Shown: one piece after another, positions 48,918 through 57,226 of the stretch | Numbering within the stretch: position 1 is the stretch's first letter | Layout: each line of letters begins with the position of its first letter | Assembly: GCA_012517325.1 (NCBI GenBank) | Contig: JAAYVF010000058.1 | Coordinates: forward strand, 1 to 64,000 | Origin: Myxococcales bacterium | Lineage (GTDB): Bacteria > Lernaellota > Lernaellaia > Lernaellales > Lernaellaceae | Length of the DNA stretch: 64,000 bases | Direction: 5' to 3' | The notes under the pieces: model-generated | Seen by the model: the letters and a program-made list of their open reading frames with translations, nothing else | What the model was told of the DNA's origin: nothing | The model's database searches: none | Translations under genes and position numbers: made by a program

Positions 48918-50467
48918 GACTGCGCCTCCTTGCCCCGCCGTTTCCAGGCGATCGCCACCAGGATGATGATGATTCCCCACAGGCCGAAAACCAGGGCGCG
49001 GGCGCCCCAGACGTAGGGCAGATCGGTCGGGGCGACGCCCTTCAATCGGAAGGTGTCCCAGAACTGCTGGTAAGTCCAGGTGATGAGCAGAATCAGCAGA
49101 TAGGCCGGGGTGACGTATTTGATAATGAACCGGTAAAGCCCGGGAAGCTTGATTTTCGCGCTGCGGTTCATCTCCTCCCACCCTCTCTTCATTCCGAAGC
49201 CGAACACGAAGAGGAACGTTTCCAGCGTCGCGAAGACGACGAGGAACAGCGTCCCGCCCCAGAAATCCAGTTCGTCGAGGAAGCCGTGGGCGAGAAAGAA
49301 AATTACCGGTTGGCTGGCCAGGAAGGCGACCACTCCCAAAACGACGGTCGCTTTACCCCGGCTGAATTTAAACTCGTCTTCCAAAAAGGAAATGGCCGGT
49401 TGAATCAGCGATACCGACGAGGTGATTCCAGCCAGAAACAACAGGATGAACCAGAGCGCGGAAAACAACGAACCGCCCGGCAGCTTGTCGAAAATGAGCG
49501 GCATCGTGACGAAGCCGATGTTGAAGGTGCCGCTCTTCGCCACCTCCACCGCGCCGACCGCGCCGAAAAAGACGAACGCCGCCGGAATGACGATCGAGCC
49601 GCCCAGGAGGACCTCGCAAAACTCGTTGGCCGAGGCCGAGGTCAGGCCGGACAGCGCCACGTCGTCGTCGCGCTTCAGATAGCTGGCGTAAGTCAGGATG
49701 ACGCCGATGCCGACCGAAAGGGTGAAGAAAATCTGCCCCGCCGCTTCCAACCAGACGCGGGCGTCCAATAGTTTCGAGAAGTCCGGATTCCAGACGAATC
49801 CCAGGGCGTTGCCGATCGACAACTCGGGCTTGGTCAAATCCGGTGTGCCCAGCGACAACACCCGCGCGGCGAGGGCGATGCCGACCACCACCAGGATCGG
49901 CATGGCGATCTTGCTAAGCGTTTCTATACCGCCTTTGACGCCGCGGTAGATGAAATAGAAATTGACCAGAAAGGTGATCGCGAAAAACACGTAGGCGGTA
50001 CCGGGGCCCGTGAAGAAAGCGTTATCAGCCAAACCCTGATAGCCGGAGAGAAACGCTTTCATCGAGGCCTGGTCGGTCGCCTGGTAGAGTTTGCCGGTCA
50101 TCGAGAAAAACGCGTAGCCGAGGGCCCAGGATTCGATGAACATGTAATAGATGAGGATGATGAACGGGCCGAGTACGCCGATCGTGCCGAGGTACTTCGC
50201 CAGCCGCGTCCGGCCGATGGCGTGGAAAATGCCCGGTGCCGTGCCGTGGCCGTAGGCGCCGCCGAAGCGGCCCAGCGTCCATTCCACCCACATCAACGGA
50301 ATGCCCAGTAATAAAAACGCGATGAAATAGGGAATCATGAACGCGCCGCCGCCGTTCAGCGTGGCCTTGGCGGGAAAGCGCAGAAAATTGCCCAGGCCCA
50401 CGGCGCTGCCCGCCACCGCGAGAATCACGCCGATCTGCGACCCCCAATGCTCTCTCGGTTTGGCCAT
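48914..50467 (-). CDS. Sodium-dependent transporter of the NSS (SNF) family
   Basis: 517 residues from the ATG at 50467 behind GAGGTG. The first helix carries the family signature WGSQIGVILAVAGSAVGLGNFLRFP, which forms the sodium and substrate sites as in LeuT, and GGGAFMIPYFIAFLLLGIPLM follows. About twelve helices in total, like MetP, with a longer C-terminus than 11-helix members. It should import an amino acid or similar amine with sodium ions. It is coupled to a 30-residue partner. Confidence 0.92.
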   Translation of the reverse strand: MAKPREHWGSQIGVILAVAGSAVGLGNFLRFPAKATLNGGGAFMIPYFIAFLLLGIPLMWVEWTLGRFGGAYGHGTAPGIFHAIGRTRLAKYLGTIGVLGPFIILIYYMFIESWALGYAFFSMTGKLYQATDQASMKAFLSGYQGLADNAFFTGPGTAYVFFAITFLVNFYFIYRGVKGGIETLSKIAMPILVVVGIALAARVLSLGTPDLTKPELSIGNALGFVWNPDFSKLLDARVWLEAAGQIFFTLSVGIGVILTYASYLKRDDDVALSGLTSASANEFCEVLLGGSIVIPAAFVFFGAVGAVEVAKSGTFNIGFVTMPLIFDKLPGGSLFSALWFILLFLAGITSSVSLIQPAISFLEDEFKFSRGKATVVLGVVAFLASQPVIFFLAHGFLDELDFWGGTLFLVVFATLETFLFVFGFGMKRGWEEMNRSAKIKLPGLYRFIIKYVTPAYLLILLITWTYQQFWDTFRLKGVAPTDLPYVWGARALVFGLWGIIIILVAIAWKRRGKEAQS

Positions 50468-50681
50468 CCCACACCTCGTGTTTGAAGTGGCGTCGTTTCG
50501 GTCCTGTGAAAAACCGGACGAACGGCGACTCAATTCATTGTTGGGCTACATTCGGGATGCACAAAGAATAGCCGGTTGACCAAGGAAGATCAATTTGGAA
50601 ATCGTGACGGGGTGATGACTGACATTTTTTCTTTACCGGCGGGAAGATGATGACTTCTGCATCGGGAAAAGACAGGGAAGG

Positions 50682-50859
50682 AACCGCGAATTCACATGAC
50701 TAAACACGAATAAGAAGAAATTAACAATTTTTAATTTTTGCCCTTCATTCGTGGTGATTGACGACTCTCGATCTGCCACACTTTCAACCGAGAAACGAGG
50801 TTGAAGGTGTGGTGAAAAGTTATTCACCAATTCTGTCTTATTCGCGTTCATTCGTGGTT
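50682..50859. repeat. MITE-like inverted-repeat element
   Basis: The left end (AACCGCGAAT, then AACACGAATAAG at 50703-50714) is the inverse of the right end (CTTATTCGCG, then TTCATTCGTGGTT, 50837-50859), enclosing about 178 bases. TTCATTCGTGGT is also repeated directly at 50744-50755 and 50847-50858. It has no coding capacity. A small transposed or structured repeat is likely. Confidence 0.5.
50776..50812. other. Long perfect-type hairpin inside the MITE-like element
   Basis: CCACACTTTCAACC pairs with GGTTGAAGGTGTGG (14 pairs, one a wobble) around a 9-base loop. No T run follows on the plus strand, so it is not a plain terminator. Confidence 0.6.
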
Positions 50860-51037
50860 AAAAAAGCACACCCAATCTCTCGCCACGGATAGCCGGCCGC
50901 GAAGGCGGCCGGCTACTTGATCCCATCCAGAAAGGCGTTCCAGGCGGGGCGGGGCGAACCGTCGGCGCCTACCGTTTTTTACCGGTATATGGTAAAAGAA
51001 TAAGCAAGTTCCTTTTTCCAGCAGGCGAGGAAATCCG

Positions 51038-53176
51038 ATGAAACGAAAATATTGGTTACCGCTGATCATTTTGTTGGCGGTCGGGCTGACCGCCGGTGCC
51101 GCCTCGGCCGATTACCTGGTCGGGCTGTCGCACGGCACCGACAAGCAACGGCCGGAGTACTCCTTCACCTCGAACGACACGTTCGCGCTGCAAGCGGCGG
51201 GCAACGAGTGGGAACCGTTTGCCGTGCTGATTCGCGACGACCAGGGCCTGACCAACGTGAACGTCGAGGTGAGCGAGTTCACCGGTCCGGGCGACCCGAT
51301 CGACGAAATCGAGCCCTATCGCGCGGCGTATGTTCCGGTGCCGGCCGAACACATCAGCCACGTACCGCCCGATCCGGACATGGCCGGCGATTGGCCGGAC
51401 GGCCTGATTCCGTTCGTCGATCATTTCACCGGCGAAACGCGGGACGGCGCGCCGTTCGATCTGGCGGCGAATTACACGCAAATGATCTTCGTCGACGTGT
51501 TCATCCCCGAAGGCCAGGAGCCCGGCACGTACACGGCCACGGTGACCGTGACGGCCGACGATCGGGCGGATTGGACGGGCACGGTGACGTTGGAGGTCTG
51601 GGACTTCACGTTGCCCACCGGCATTTCGCTGGCGAGCAACTACGGGTGGAGCCTCTCGACGGTTTACAACTGGCACCAGGCACACGGCGGCGTGACCGAT
51701 CGCGCCACCCTCAACACCCGGTACCTGCAGGAATTCGCCCGCCACCGGATGGCGCTCTACGGCTGGAACACCAAGAGCCCGGCCTACACCTGGAACGACA
51801 CCAACCAAACCTTCGATTGGGATTGGACGGAATTCGATACGGTCGACGGGCCGGTGCTCGACGGCACCTTCTATCGGCCCGGCTACAAATTCACCGGCCT
51901 GACCCTGCCGGGCGCGCCGGGCGGTTGCCCGGGAACCGTCGATCCGGTGGTCTGGGAACGCGAATACTGGAAAGGCTGGGCGCAGCATTTCCGCGATCGG
52001 GGTTGGAACGACGTGCTGTGGTATTACATGCCCGACGAGCCGCGCCCGGAGATGTATCCGGCGTTGCGGGAGCTGGCGGCGCGCCTGCACGCGGCCGATC
52101 CCGATTTGCAGCCGCTGGTGACCGAGCAATTCGAGGAAGATCTGGCCGGCGACGTGGACATCTGGTGTCCCGACGAGCCGTTCTTCAGCGATTCGATGCC
52201 GTACCCGCCGTTTCCCGAAGTGTACGAGGAGCGGCGTGCGTTGGGCGAAAAAACCTGGTGGTACAACTGCGTCAGCGCCACGATCCTGCTCGATTTCGCC
52301 AGCCACGCGGTCGACGCGGAATCCAGCTACATGCGCATCTGGCCTTGGCTGACCCGCCGGTATCATTTCACCGGCATCCTGTTCTGGCACACGGTGTACG
52401 TCATCGGCCAGGGCCACGACCCGTGGGAATCGATGTACGCCTCGCCGTTCTTCCAGGGCGACGGCTCGGTGATCTATCCGGGAACCATCGACCACATCGG
52501 CGGCGAAACCGACATCCCGGTCGCCTCGCTGCGCATGAAGTACCTGCGCGAGGGCATGGAGGATTACGAATACTTCCACCTCCTGGACAACCAGGGAGAC
52601 GCCGAGTGGGTCGACGCGGTGACGCGGACTGTCGGGCCGAAATCCTACGTTTGGGAACATGACTGGAGCACCCTGCTGAACTGGCGCGAACGCGTCGCGC
52701 AACGGATTTTGGGAACTTCCGACGACACGCCGCCCGCGCCGCCGACCAACCTGACGGCGGCGGGTGTCGCCAACGGAGTGGAACTGACCTGGACCAAGCC
52801 GACCGCGCCCGATCTCGCGGGTTACGAATTCTGGTACGGCCTCTACGAGGGCGACGCCTTCTTCGGCGGATCGATCGACAACGCCGCGGCCACGAGCGCC
52901 GTGATCGACGGGCTCATGCCCGGCCGCGAATACCTGCTGTGGGTCAAAGCCTTCGATGAAAGCGGCAACCGCTCCGCCGACAGCGAGGTGGTGACCGCCA
53001 CGCCCACCGAAGGCGACGACGACGCCGGCAAGCCCGACGATGACGGTGGCGACGACGACGCCGGCGGCGGCGATACCGGTTCGGACGACGACGACCAAGG
53101 CAATCGCAACGGCGTGAATGTTGCGGAAAAGAGTGCGGACGATTCCGACTCCGCCTCCGGCTGTGGGGGGTGGTAA
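51038..53176 (+). CDS. Secreted DUF4091/GH123-like glycoside hydrolase with FN3 and Asp-rich tail
   Basis: 712 residues behind GAGGAA. Signal peptide ends AASAD. Residues 25-190 form a beta-sandwich domain; the central barrel (about 190-560) is DUF4091/GH123-like with a candidate catalytic Asp333-Glu334 pair in WYYMPDEPRP and the family motif ASLRMKYLREGMEDYEYF. A fibronectin type III domain follows (TPPAPPTNLTAAGV to VVTATP), then an Asp/Gly tract and the end SASGCGGW. GH123 enzymes remove N-acetylgalactosamine by substrate-assisted catalysis; activity here is inference. It starts an apparent two-gene unit with the next gene (3 bases apart). Confidence 0.8.
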   Translation: MKRKYWLPLIILLAVGLTAGAASADYLVGLSHGTDKQRPEYSFTSNDTFALQAAGNEWEPFAVLIRDDQGLTNVNVEVSEFTGPGDPIDEIEPYRAAYVPVPAEHISHVPPDPDMAGDWPDGLIPFVDHFTGETRDGAPFDLAANYTQMIFVDVFIPEGQEPGTYTATVTVTADDRADWTGTVTLEVWDFTLPTGISLASNYGWSLSTVYNWHQAHGGVTDRATLNTRYLQEFARHRMALYGWNTKSPAYTWNDTNQTFDWDWTEFDTVDGPVLDGTFYRPGYKFTGLTLPGAPGGCPGTVDPVVWEREYWKGWAQHFRDRGWNDVLWYYMPDEPRPEMYPALRELAARLHAADPDLQPLVTEQFEEDLAGDVDIWCPDEPFFSDSMPYPPFPEVYEERRALGEKTWWYNCVSATILLDFASHAVDAESSYMRIWPWLTRRYHFTGILFWHTVYVIGQGHDPWESMYASPFFQGDGSVIYPGTIDHIGGETDIPVASLRMKYLREGMEDYEYFHLLDNQGDAEWVDAVTRTVGPKSYVWEHDWSTLLNWRERVAQRILGTSDDTPPAPPTNLTAAGVANGVELTWTKPTAPDLAGYEFWYGLYEGDAFFGGSIDNAAATSAVIDGLMPGREYLLWVKAFDESGNRSADSEVVTATPTEGDDDAGKPDDDGGDDDAGGGDTGSDDDDQGNRNGVNVAEKSADDSDSASGCGGW

Positions 53177-53179
53177 GCC

Positions 53180-54517
53180 ATGAAAAACATCATCCTGTTC
53201 CTGTTTGCTTTACTGCTCCTGGCGGCGCCGTTGGCTTGCGGCAACGGCGACGATGACGACGACAACGACAACGGCAATCCGGCCGACGACGACGACAACG
53301 ACAACGACGACCAGACCGACGACGACAACGACGACGACTCCTCGCCGCCGGACGATGACGACGACAACGACGACAATGACGACAACGACGACGACAACGA
53401 CGATGACGACACGACGCCGCTCTGCGATTGGGACGCCTACAATCCGCCGATGATCGCCGGCAAGGCCGCGCTGGCCGATTACGACCCGGCGACCGGTTTG
53501 GCCGCGTTCGAGACCGCGGCGGCGATCTGCCCCGTCGTCGGCGACGCGCAACTGGGGATCCTGCTGGCGAAATTTCAGGCCTACCTGCAGGCGTTGCAGG
53601 CGCTGATGGCGGAGTACCCGGAATTCCCGATCATCGACTGGGCGGCGTTTCAGGCTTCGCTGACCGACGATCTGCTGCCGCTCAACGACGAGTTGCGTGA
53701 CGCGGCGAACGCCGTGATCTTGAATTTCTCCGCCAATCGTTTGTACCTGTCCTCGTTTCCGCTGTTCCTGAACGGCGAAACGGTGGTGGTGGACTGCGGC
53801 GGGGAATGGGACTACGCGGATGTGATCAACCTGAGCGCCCTGGTGAATCTGTTCGACGCCGTCGAACGTTTCTTCCTGGCCTTCCATTTGGAAGCCGATT
53901 GGACGCTGCTTTCGACCTTGCCGTATCTCTACGACCCGATGGAGATCATCCATTACTATGCGGGGCAACTCCTCCAGATGTTCGCCGACGAGAATTACCC
54001 CGATTTCATGACTTTCCAGGACGGCGGCGAAGCGGCGTTCGCCGAATTCGCGACCTCGCTCGGGTTCGCGGCGATCGACGGCCAGACCGGCTTCGACGCG
54101 GTCTTGCTGGAAACCGACCCGCAGGAGGATGACATCACCTTTTACGTCGATGATAACGGCAACGGCCAATGGGACGAGAGCGAGAATTACGGGATCCCGT
54201 TCTACGGTCCGTTGGCCGACGAGATGAACGACTTTCTGGTCTCGACGCTGATCCTGATGGGCGATCTCGGCCCGGCCCTGCTGGACACGGGCCCGGAGGA
54301 TCTGCGGCCGCTGGCGCCCGATTGGCTGCCGCTCGGCGATCTCAATTACATTTTGGAGGCGCTCCAAGCCTGGGTGGGCGGCATCACGCTGCCCGACGTG
54401 CCGATTCCGGTCGGTCGGTGGTTCTACAATCCGCCCGACGACGGTTTGCGCACTGTGATGATCGCCGTGATTCAGGTGCTCTACGATTACACGGCCCCCA
54501 AAGAAGACGGGCAATAG
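53180..54517 (+). CDS. Asp-rich lipoprotein of unknown function
   Basis: 445 residues. Lipobox APLAC, followed by an Asp/Asn tract of about 58 residues. The remaining 380 residues look mostly helical with several Trp/Tyr-rich loops (FDAVERFFLAFHLEADW, YYAGQLLQMFADENYPDF) and one Ca-binding-like segment, DDNGNGQWDESENYG, which resembles EF-hand or dockerin loops. No family recognised. It follows the DUF4091 gene by 3 bases and is ended by a strong hairpin, so the two secreted proteins may act together. Confidence 0.72.
   Translation: MKNIILFLFALLLLAAPLACGNGDDDDDNDNGNPADDDDNDNDDQTDDDNDDDSSPPDDDDDNDDNDDNDDDNDDDDTTPLCDWDAYNPPMIAGKAALADYDPATGLAAFETAAAICPVVGDAQLGILLAKFQAYLQALQALMAEYPEFPIIDWAAFQASLTDDLLPLNDELRDAANAVILNFSANRLYLSSFPLFLNGETVVVDCGGEWDYADVINLSALVNLFDAVERFFLAFHLEADWTLLSTLPYLYDPMEIIHYYAGQLLQMFADENYPDFMTFQDGGEAAFAEFATSLGFAAIDGQTGFDAVLLETDPQEDDITFYVDDNGNGQWDESENYGIPFYGPLADEMNDFLVSTLILMGDLGPALLDTGPEDLRPLAPDWLPLGDLNYILEALQAWVGGITLPDVPIPVGRWFYNPPDDGLRTVMIAVIQVLYDYTAPKEDGQ
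53248..53412 (+). repeat. Asp/Asn-coding low-complexity repeat
   Basis: GAC/GAT/AAC codons in frame, with GAC-GAC-AAC units, encode the spacer directly after the lipobox cysteine. Confidence 0.8.
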
Positions 54518-54540
54518 CTTTTCAATTCGCAATGAATGAA

Positions 54541-54572
54541 ACAGCGGCCGCGAGATTCGTCGCGGCCGCTGT
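54541..54572. terminator. Strong hairpin after the Asp-rich lipoprotein
   Basis: Perfect 13-base stem ACAGCGGCCGCGA/TCGCGGCCGCTGT with loop GATTCG. The downstream T tract is poor (CGTTTCTG), so termination may be Rho-assisted or the hairpin may protect the mRNA end. Confidence 0.6.
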
Positions 54573-54623
54573 CGTTTCTGCACGCCGGACCGGTGTCTCC
54601 CCAATTCCGCACCCGGATATTAC

Positions 54624-54653
54624 TTGTCGTTTTCTTGACGGGAATGTTATGAT
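54624..54653 (+). promoter_or_regulatory. Possible promoter of the Cache kinase operon
   Basis: TTGTCG (54624-54629), 18 bases, TATGAT (54648-54653), 13 bases before the first in-frame ATG at 54666. The -35 box is weak. Confidence 0.3.
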
Positions 54654-54665
54654 CGCCAAGGGGGG

Positions 54666-54794
54666 ATGATGGGCCTATATCAAGAAAACAATGACCGATT
54701 TTTCCGAGACCTCGGATTGAATATCAAAATATCTCTTGTTGGAATCGGCGGGGTGTTGATCGAGGCGCTGGCGTTGGTCTTGTTGGCCGTTTGA
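54666..54794 (+). other. N-terminal membrane-helix segment of the Cache kinase, ended by in-frame TGA
   Basis: From the ATG at 54666 (or 54669, behind GGGGGG) the frame reads a short polar start and then a membrane helix (NIKISLVGIGGVLIEALALVLLAV) when joined, followed by TGA at 54792-54794 and then [17 protein letters not shown] in the same frame as the kinase. A Trp codon (TGG) at this place would give one complete membrane sensor. A point mutation, base-calling error or read-through are the options. Confidence 0.7.
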
Positions 54795-54815
54795 CAAAGC
54801 GGTCAATACAACCGC

Positions 54816-56759
54816 TTGGCGCAAACCGAAGTGGATCAGTTGATCGAAGCCGATTTGGATCACATCACGAATGACGTTTACAATTTGGTGGCGACGGAAA
54901 ACGAGGCCGTTCAACTGCAAGTCGACAACAATCTGAACGTGGCGCGGCATGTTCTGAACGCGCACGGCGACGTTCGGTTGCTGCCGGATACCGTCGATTG
55001 GCGGGCGGTCAATCAATACACGAAAGAGACGCGTGATATCCGTCTGCCGAAAATGACGGTCGGTGGCCAATGGTTGGGGCAAACGGCCGACGCGAAAACC
55101 CGGGTGGCGATCGTCGACGAGGTTACCGATCTGGTCGGTGAAACGGCTACGATTTTCCAAGTGATGAATGATGACGGCGATATGCTGCGCGTAGCCACGA
55201 CGGTCAAGGATATCCTGGGCAATCGCGCGATCGGAACCTACATTCCCGCCACCAATCCCGACGGCAGCCCGAATCCGGTTATTGCCACGATCCGGGCCGG
55301 CAAGACGTACCACGGCCGCGCTTTCGTCGTGAACGACTGGTTTTTGACCGCTTATGAGCCGTTGCGGGATGGCGACGATCAGCTGGTGGGAATGCTGTAT
55401 GTCGGTATCCAGCAAAAAGCCGTCGAATCGCGCCTGCGTCAGGCCATCCTGAAAATCCGGATCGGCCGGACCGGGTACGTCTACGTGCTCGAGGGAAAGG
55501 GCGAAAAAAAAGGACATTATATCATTTCCCAGAACGGCGAACGCGACGGTGAAGATATCTGGGATAGCCGGGACAGCGACGGGAATTACGTGATTCAAGC
55601 CATCATCAATAACGCGATCGCCCTGGCGCCCGGCGAGTTGTCGACCATCCATTATCGCTGGCAGAACCCCGGCGAGGCCGAGCCGCGCTGGAAGACGGCT
55701 CGGCTGGTTTATTTCGCACCGTGGAACTGGGTGATCGGCACCAGCGTTTATGATGACGAACTGCAGGTCTTCCGCGCCGTCCTGCAAAACGGTCGGCTGC
55801 GAATGACGAGCATCATGAGCATCGCCGGCGTACTGATCGTGATTTTAGCCGGACTGGTCGGCTGGCTTTTGGCCCGCACGATTTCGCGGCCGGTGCAGAA
55901 AATGAAAGAAGCGGTCGAAACGATCATCGACGGCAATCTGGATCAGGTGGTGGCGGTTCATTCGCGCGACGAAATCGGCGTTTTGGCCGACGCGTTCAAC
56001 GTCATGACCGGCCGCCTGAAAAGGACCCTCGCCGAGTTGGAGCAACGGGTCGCGGAGCGAACGCGGCAGTTGGAAGCCGCCAACCAGGAGTTGGAGTCGT
56101 TCAGCTACTCGGTTTCGCACGATTTGCGCTCGCCGCTGCGCGGCATTGACGGTTTCAGCCAAGCCTTGCTTGAGGATTATCACGACAAGCTCGACCCGGA
56201 GGGCCGGGATTATCTCCGGCGCGTCCGGCAGGCGAGTCAACGCATGGCGCGGTTGATCGACGATTTGCTCCAACTGTCGCGGGTGACGCGCGGCGAGCTC
56301 CGCCGGACCACGGTCGACCTGAGCCGGTTGGCAGGGGAAATCGTGAATGAGTTGATCCAGCGCGATCCCCGGCGCCGGATCGAATGGACGATCGCCGCGG
56401 GGGCGGTGGCCTCGGCGGATGAAAACCTGATCCGCGCCGCGTTGGAAAACCTGCTCAACAACGCCTGGAAATTTACCGGCAAGCGGGAGGCGGCGCGGAT
56501 CGAGTTCGGCGTGGTTCCGCCGTCCGGCGACGAAAAAAATATGATTTATTTCGTCCGCGACAACGGCGCCGGATTCAACATGGCCTATGCCGATAAACTG
56601 TTCGGCGCGTTCCAACGGATGCATTCCCCGGCCGAATTCGAGGGCTCGGGGATCGGCTTGGCCACCGTGCAACGGATTGTCCATCGGCATGGCGGCCGAA
56701 TCTGGGCCGAGGCGGCGGTTGGTGAAGGCGCCACCTTTTATTTCACTCTACCGGAATAG
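54816..56759 (+). CDS. Cache-HAMP sensor histidine kinase, lacking first membrane helix because of an upstream TGA
   Basis: 647 residues if read from the TTG at 54816; the true start is probably 54666 with the TGA at 54792 in between. Domains: periplasmic Cache 3/Cache 2 fusion sensor (about 10-320), membrane helix ([20 protein letters not shown]), HAMP ([14 protein letters not shown] to [10 protein letters not shown]), coiled coil, HisKA with His435 in [12 protein letters not shown], and ATPase with [17 protein letters not shown] and [13 protein letters not shown]. This kinase type often pairs with a stand-alone receiver, and one follows 11 bases downstream. Confidence 0.88.
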   Translation: MAQTEVDQLIEADLDHITNDVYNLVATENEAVQLQVDNNLNVARHVLNAHGDVRLLPDTVDWRAVNQYTKETRDIRLPKMTVGGQWLGQTADAKTRVAIVDEVTDLVGETATIFQVMNDDGDMLRVATTVKDILGNRAIGTYIPATNPDGSPNPVIATIRAGKTYHGRAFVVNDWFLTAYEPLRDGDDQLVGMLYVGIQQKAVESRLRQAILKIRIGRTGYVYVLEGKGEKKGHYIISQNGERDGEDIWDSRDSDGNYVIQAIINNAIALAPGELSTIHYRWQNPGEAEPRWKTARLVYFAPWNWVIGTSVYDDELQVFRAVLQNGRLRMTSIMSIAGVLIVILAGLVGWLLARTISRPVQKMKEAVETIIDGNLDQVVAVHSRDEIGVLADAFNVMTGRLKRTLAELEQRVAERTRQLEAANQELESFSYSVSHDLRSPLRGIDGFSQALLEDYHDKLDPEGRDYLRRVRQASQRMARLIDDLLQLSRVTRGELRRTTVDLSRLAGEIVNELIQRDPRRRIEWTIAAGAVASADENLIRAALENLLNNAWKFTGKREAARIEFGVVPPSGDEKNMIYFVRDNGAGFNMAYADKLFGAFQRMHSPAEFEGSGIGLATVQRIVHRHGGRIWAEAAVGEGATFYFTLPE

Positions 56760-56770
56760 GGGGAGGAGCG

Positions 56771-57211
56771 ATGAACAAGGGCCATATCCTGTTGGTGGAA
56801 GACAATCCCGACGACGAAGCGCTGACGCTGCGGGCTTTTCGTAAAAACAATATCGCCAACCGGGTGGAGGTCGTTCGCGACGGCGCGGAAGCGCTTGATT
56901 TTCTTTTCGGCACCGGAGCCTATCCCGAGCGTGTCGCGGCGGAATTGCCGTTGCTGATTTTACTGGATTTGAAACTGCCGAAAATCGACGGGCTGGAGGT
57001 GTTGCGCCGGATCCGCGCCAATGCCCGCACCAAATTGGTGCCCGTGGTGATCCTGACCTCGTCGCGCGAGGAAACGGACATCGTGCGCGGGTACGATCTG
57101 GGCGCCAACAGTTATATCCGCAAACCGGTCGATTTTCAGCAATTCATCGACGCCATCGGCCAACTGGGCTTTTATTGGCTGGTGCTCAACGAGCCGCCGA
57201 TACACTTGTGA
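56771..57211 (+). CDS. Single-domain response regulator (Rcp1-like)
   Basis: 146 residues; receiver domain only. Acidic pocket EDNPDDE, phosphorylated Asp66 (LLDLKLPK), Thr in ILTSS and Lys in IRKPVDF. The extended VARDG-like loop and the hydrophobic end [14 protein letters not shown] are typical of Rcp1-type regulators that partner phytochrome-class kinases. It has no output domain, so it should pass phosphate on or act by protein contact. It lies between two kinases. Confidence 0.93.
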   Translation: MNKGHILLVEDNPDDEALTLRAFRKNNIANRVEVVRDGAEALDFLFGTGAYPERVAAELPLLILLDLKLPKIDGLEVLRRIRANARTKLVPVVILTSSREETDIVRGYDLGANSYIRKPVDFQQFIDAIGQLGFYWLVLNEPPIHL

Positions 57212-57226
57212 GAAAGGGTCGCCGTC

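Larger units (their letters stand above)
50468..51037. other. Intergenic region with a MITE-like element
   Basis: 570 bases between the divergent symporter and DUF4091 genes. It contains the inverted-repeat element at 50682-50859. No open frame with coding character is seen. Confidence 0.5.

Noticed and set aside
51038-53176. MYXO-CTERM sorting signal
   Set aside because: The Cys-containing tail is not followed by a membrane helix and basic residues, so the signal is incomplete.
54792-54794. TGA as a selenocysteine codon
   Set aside because: It lies at the end of a membrane helix where Trp fits, no redox motif is present and no SECIS-like hairpin follows.
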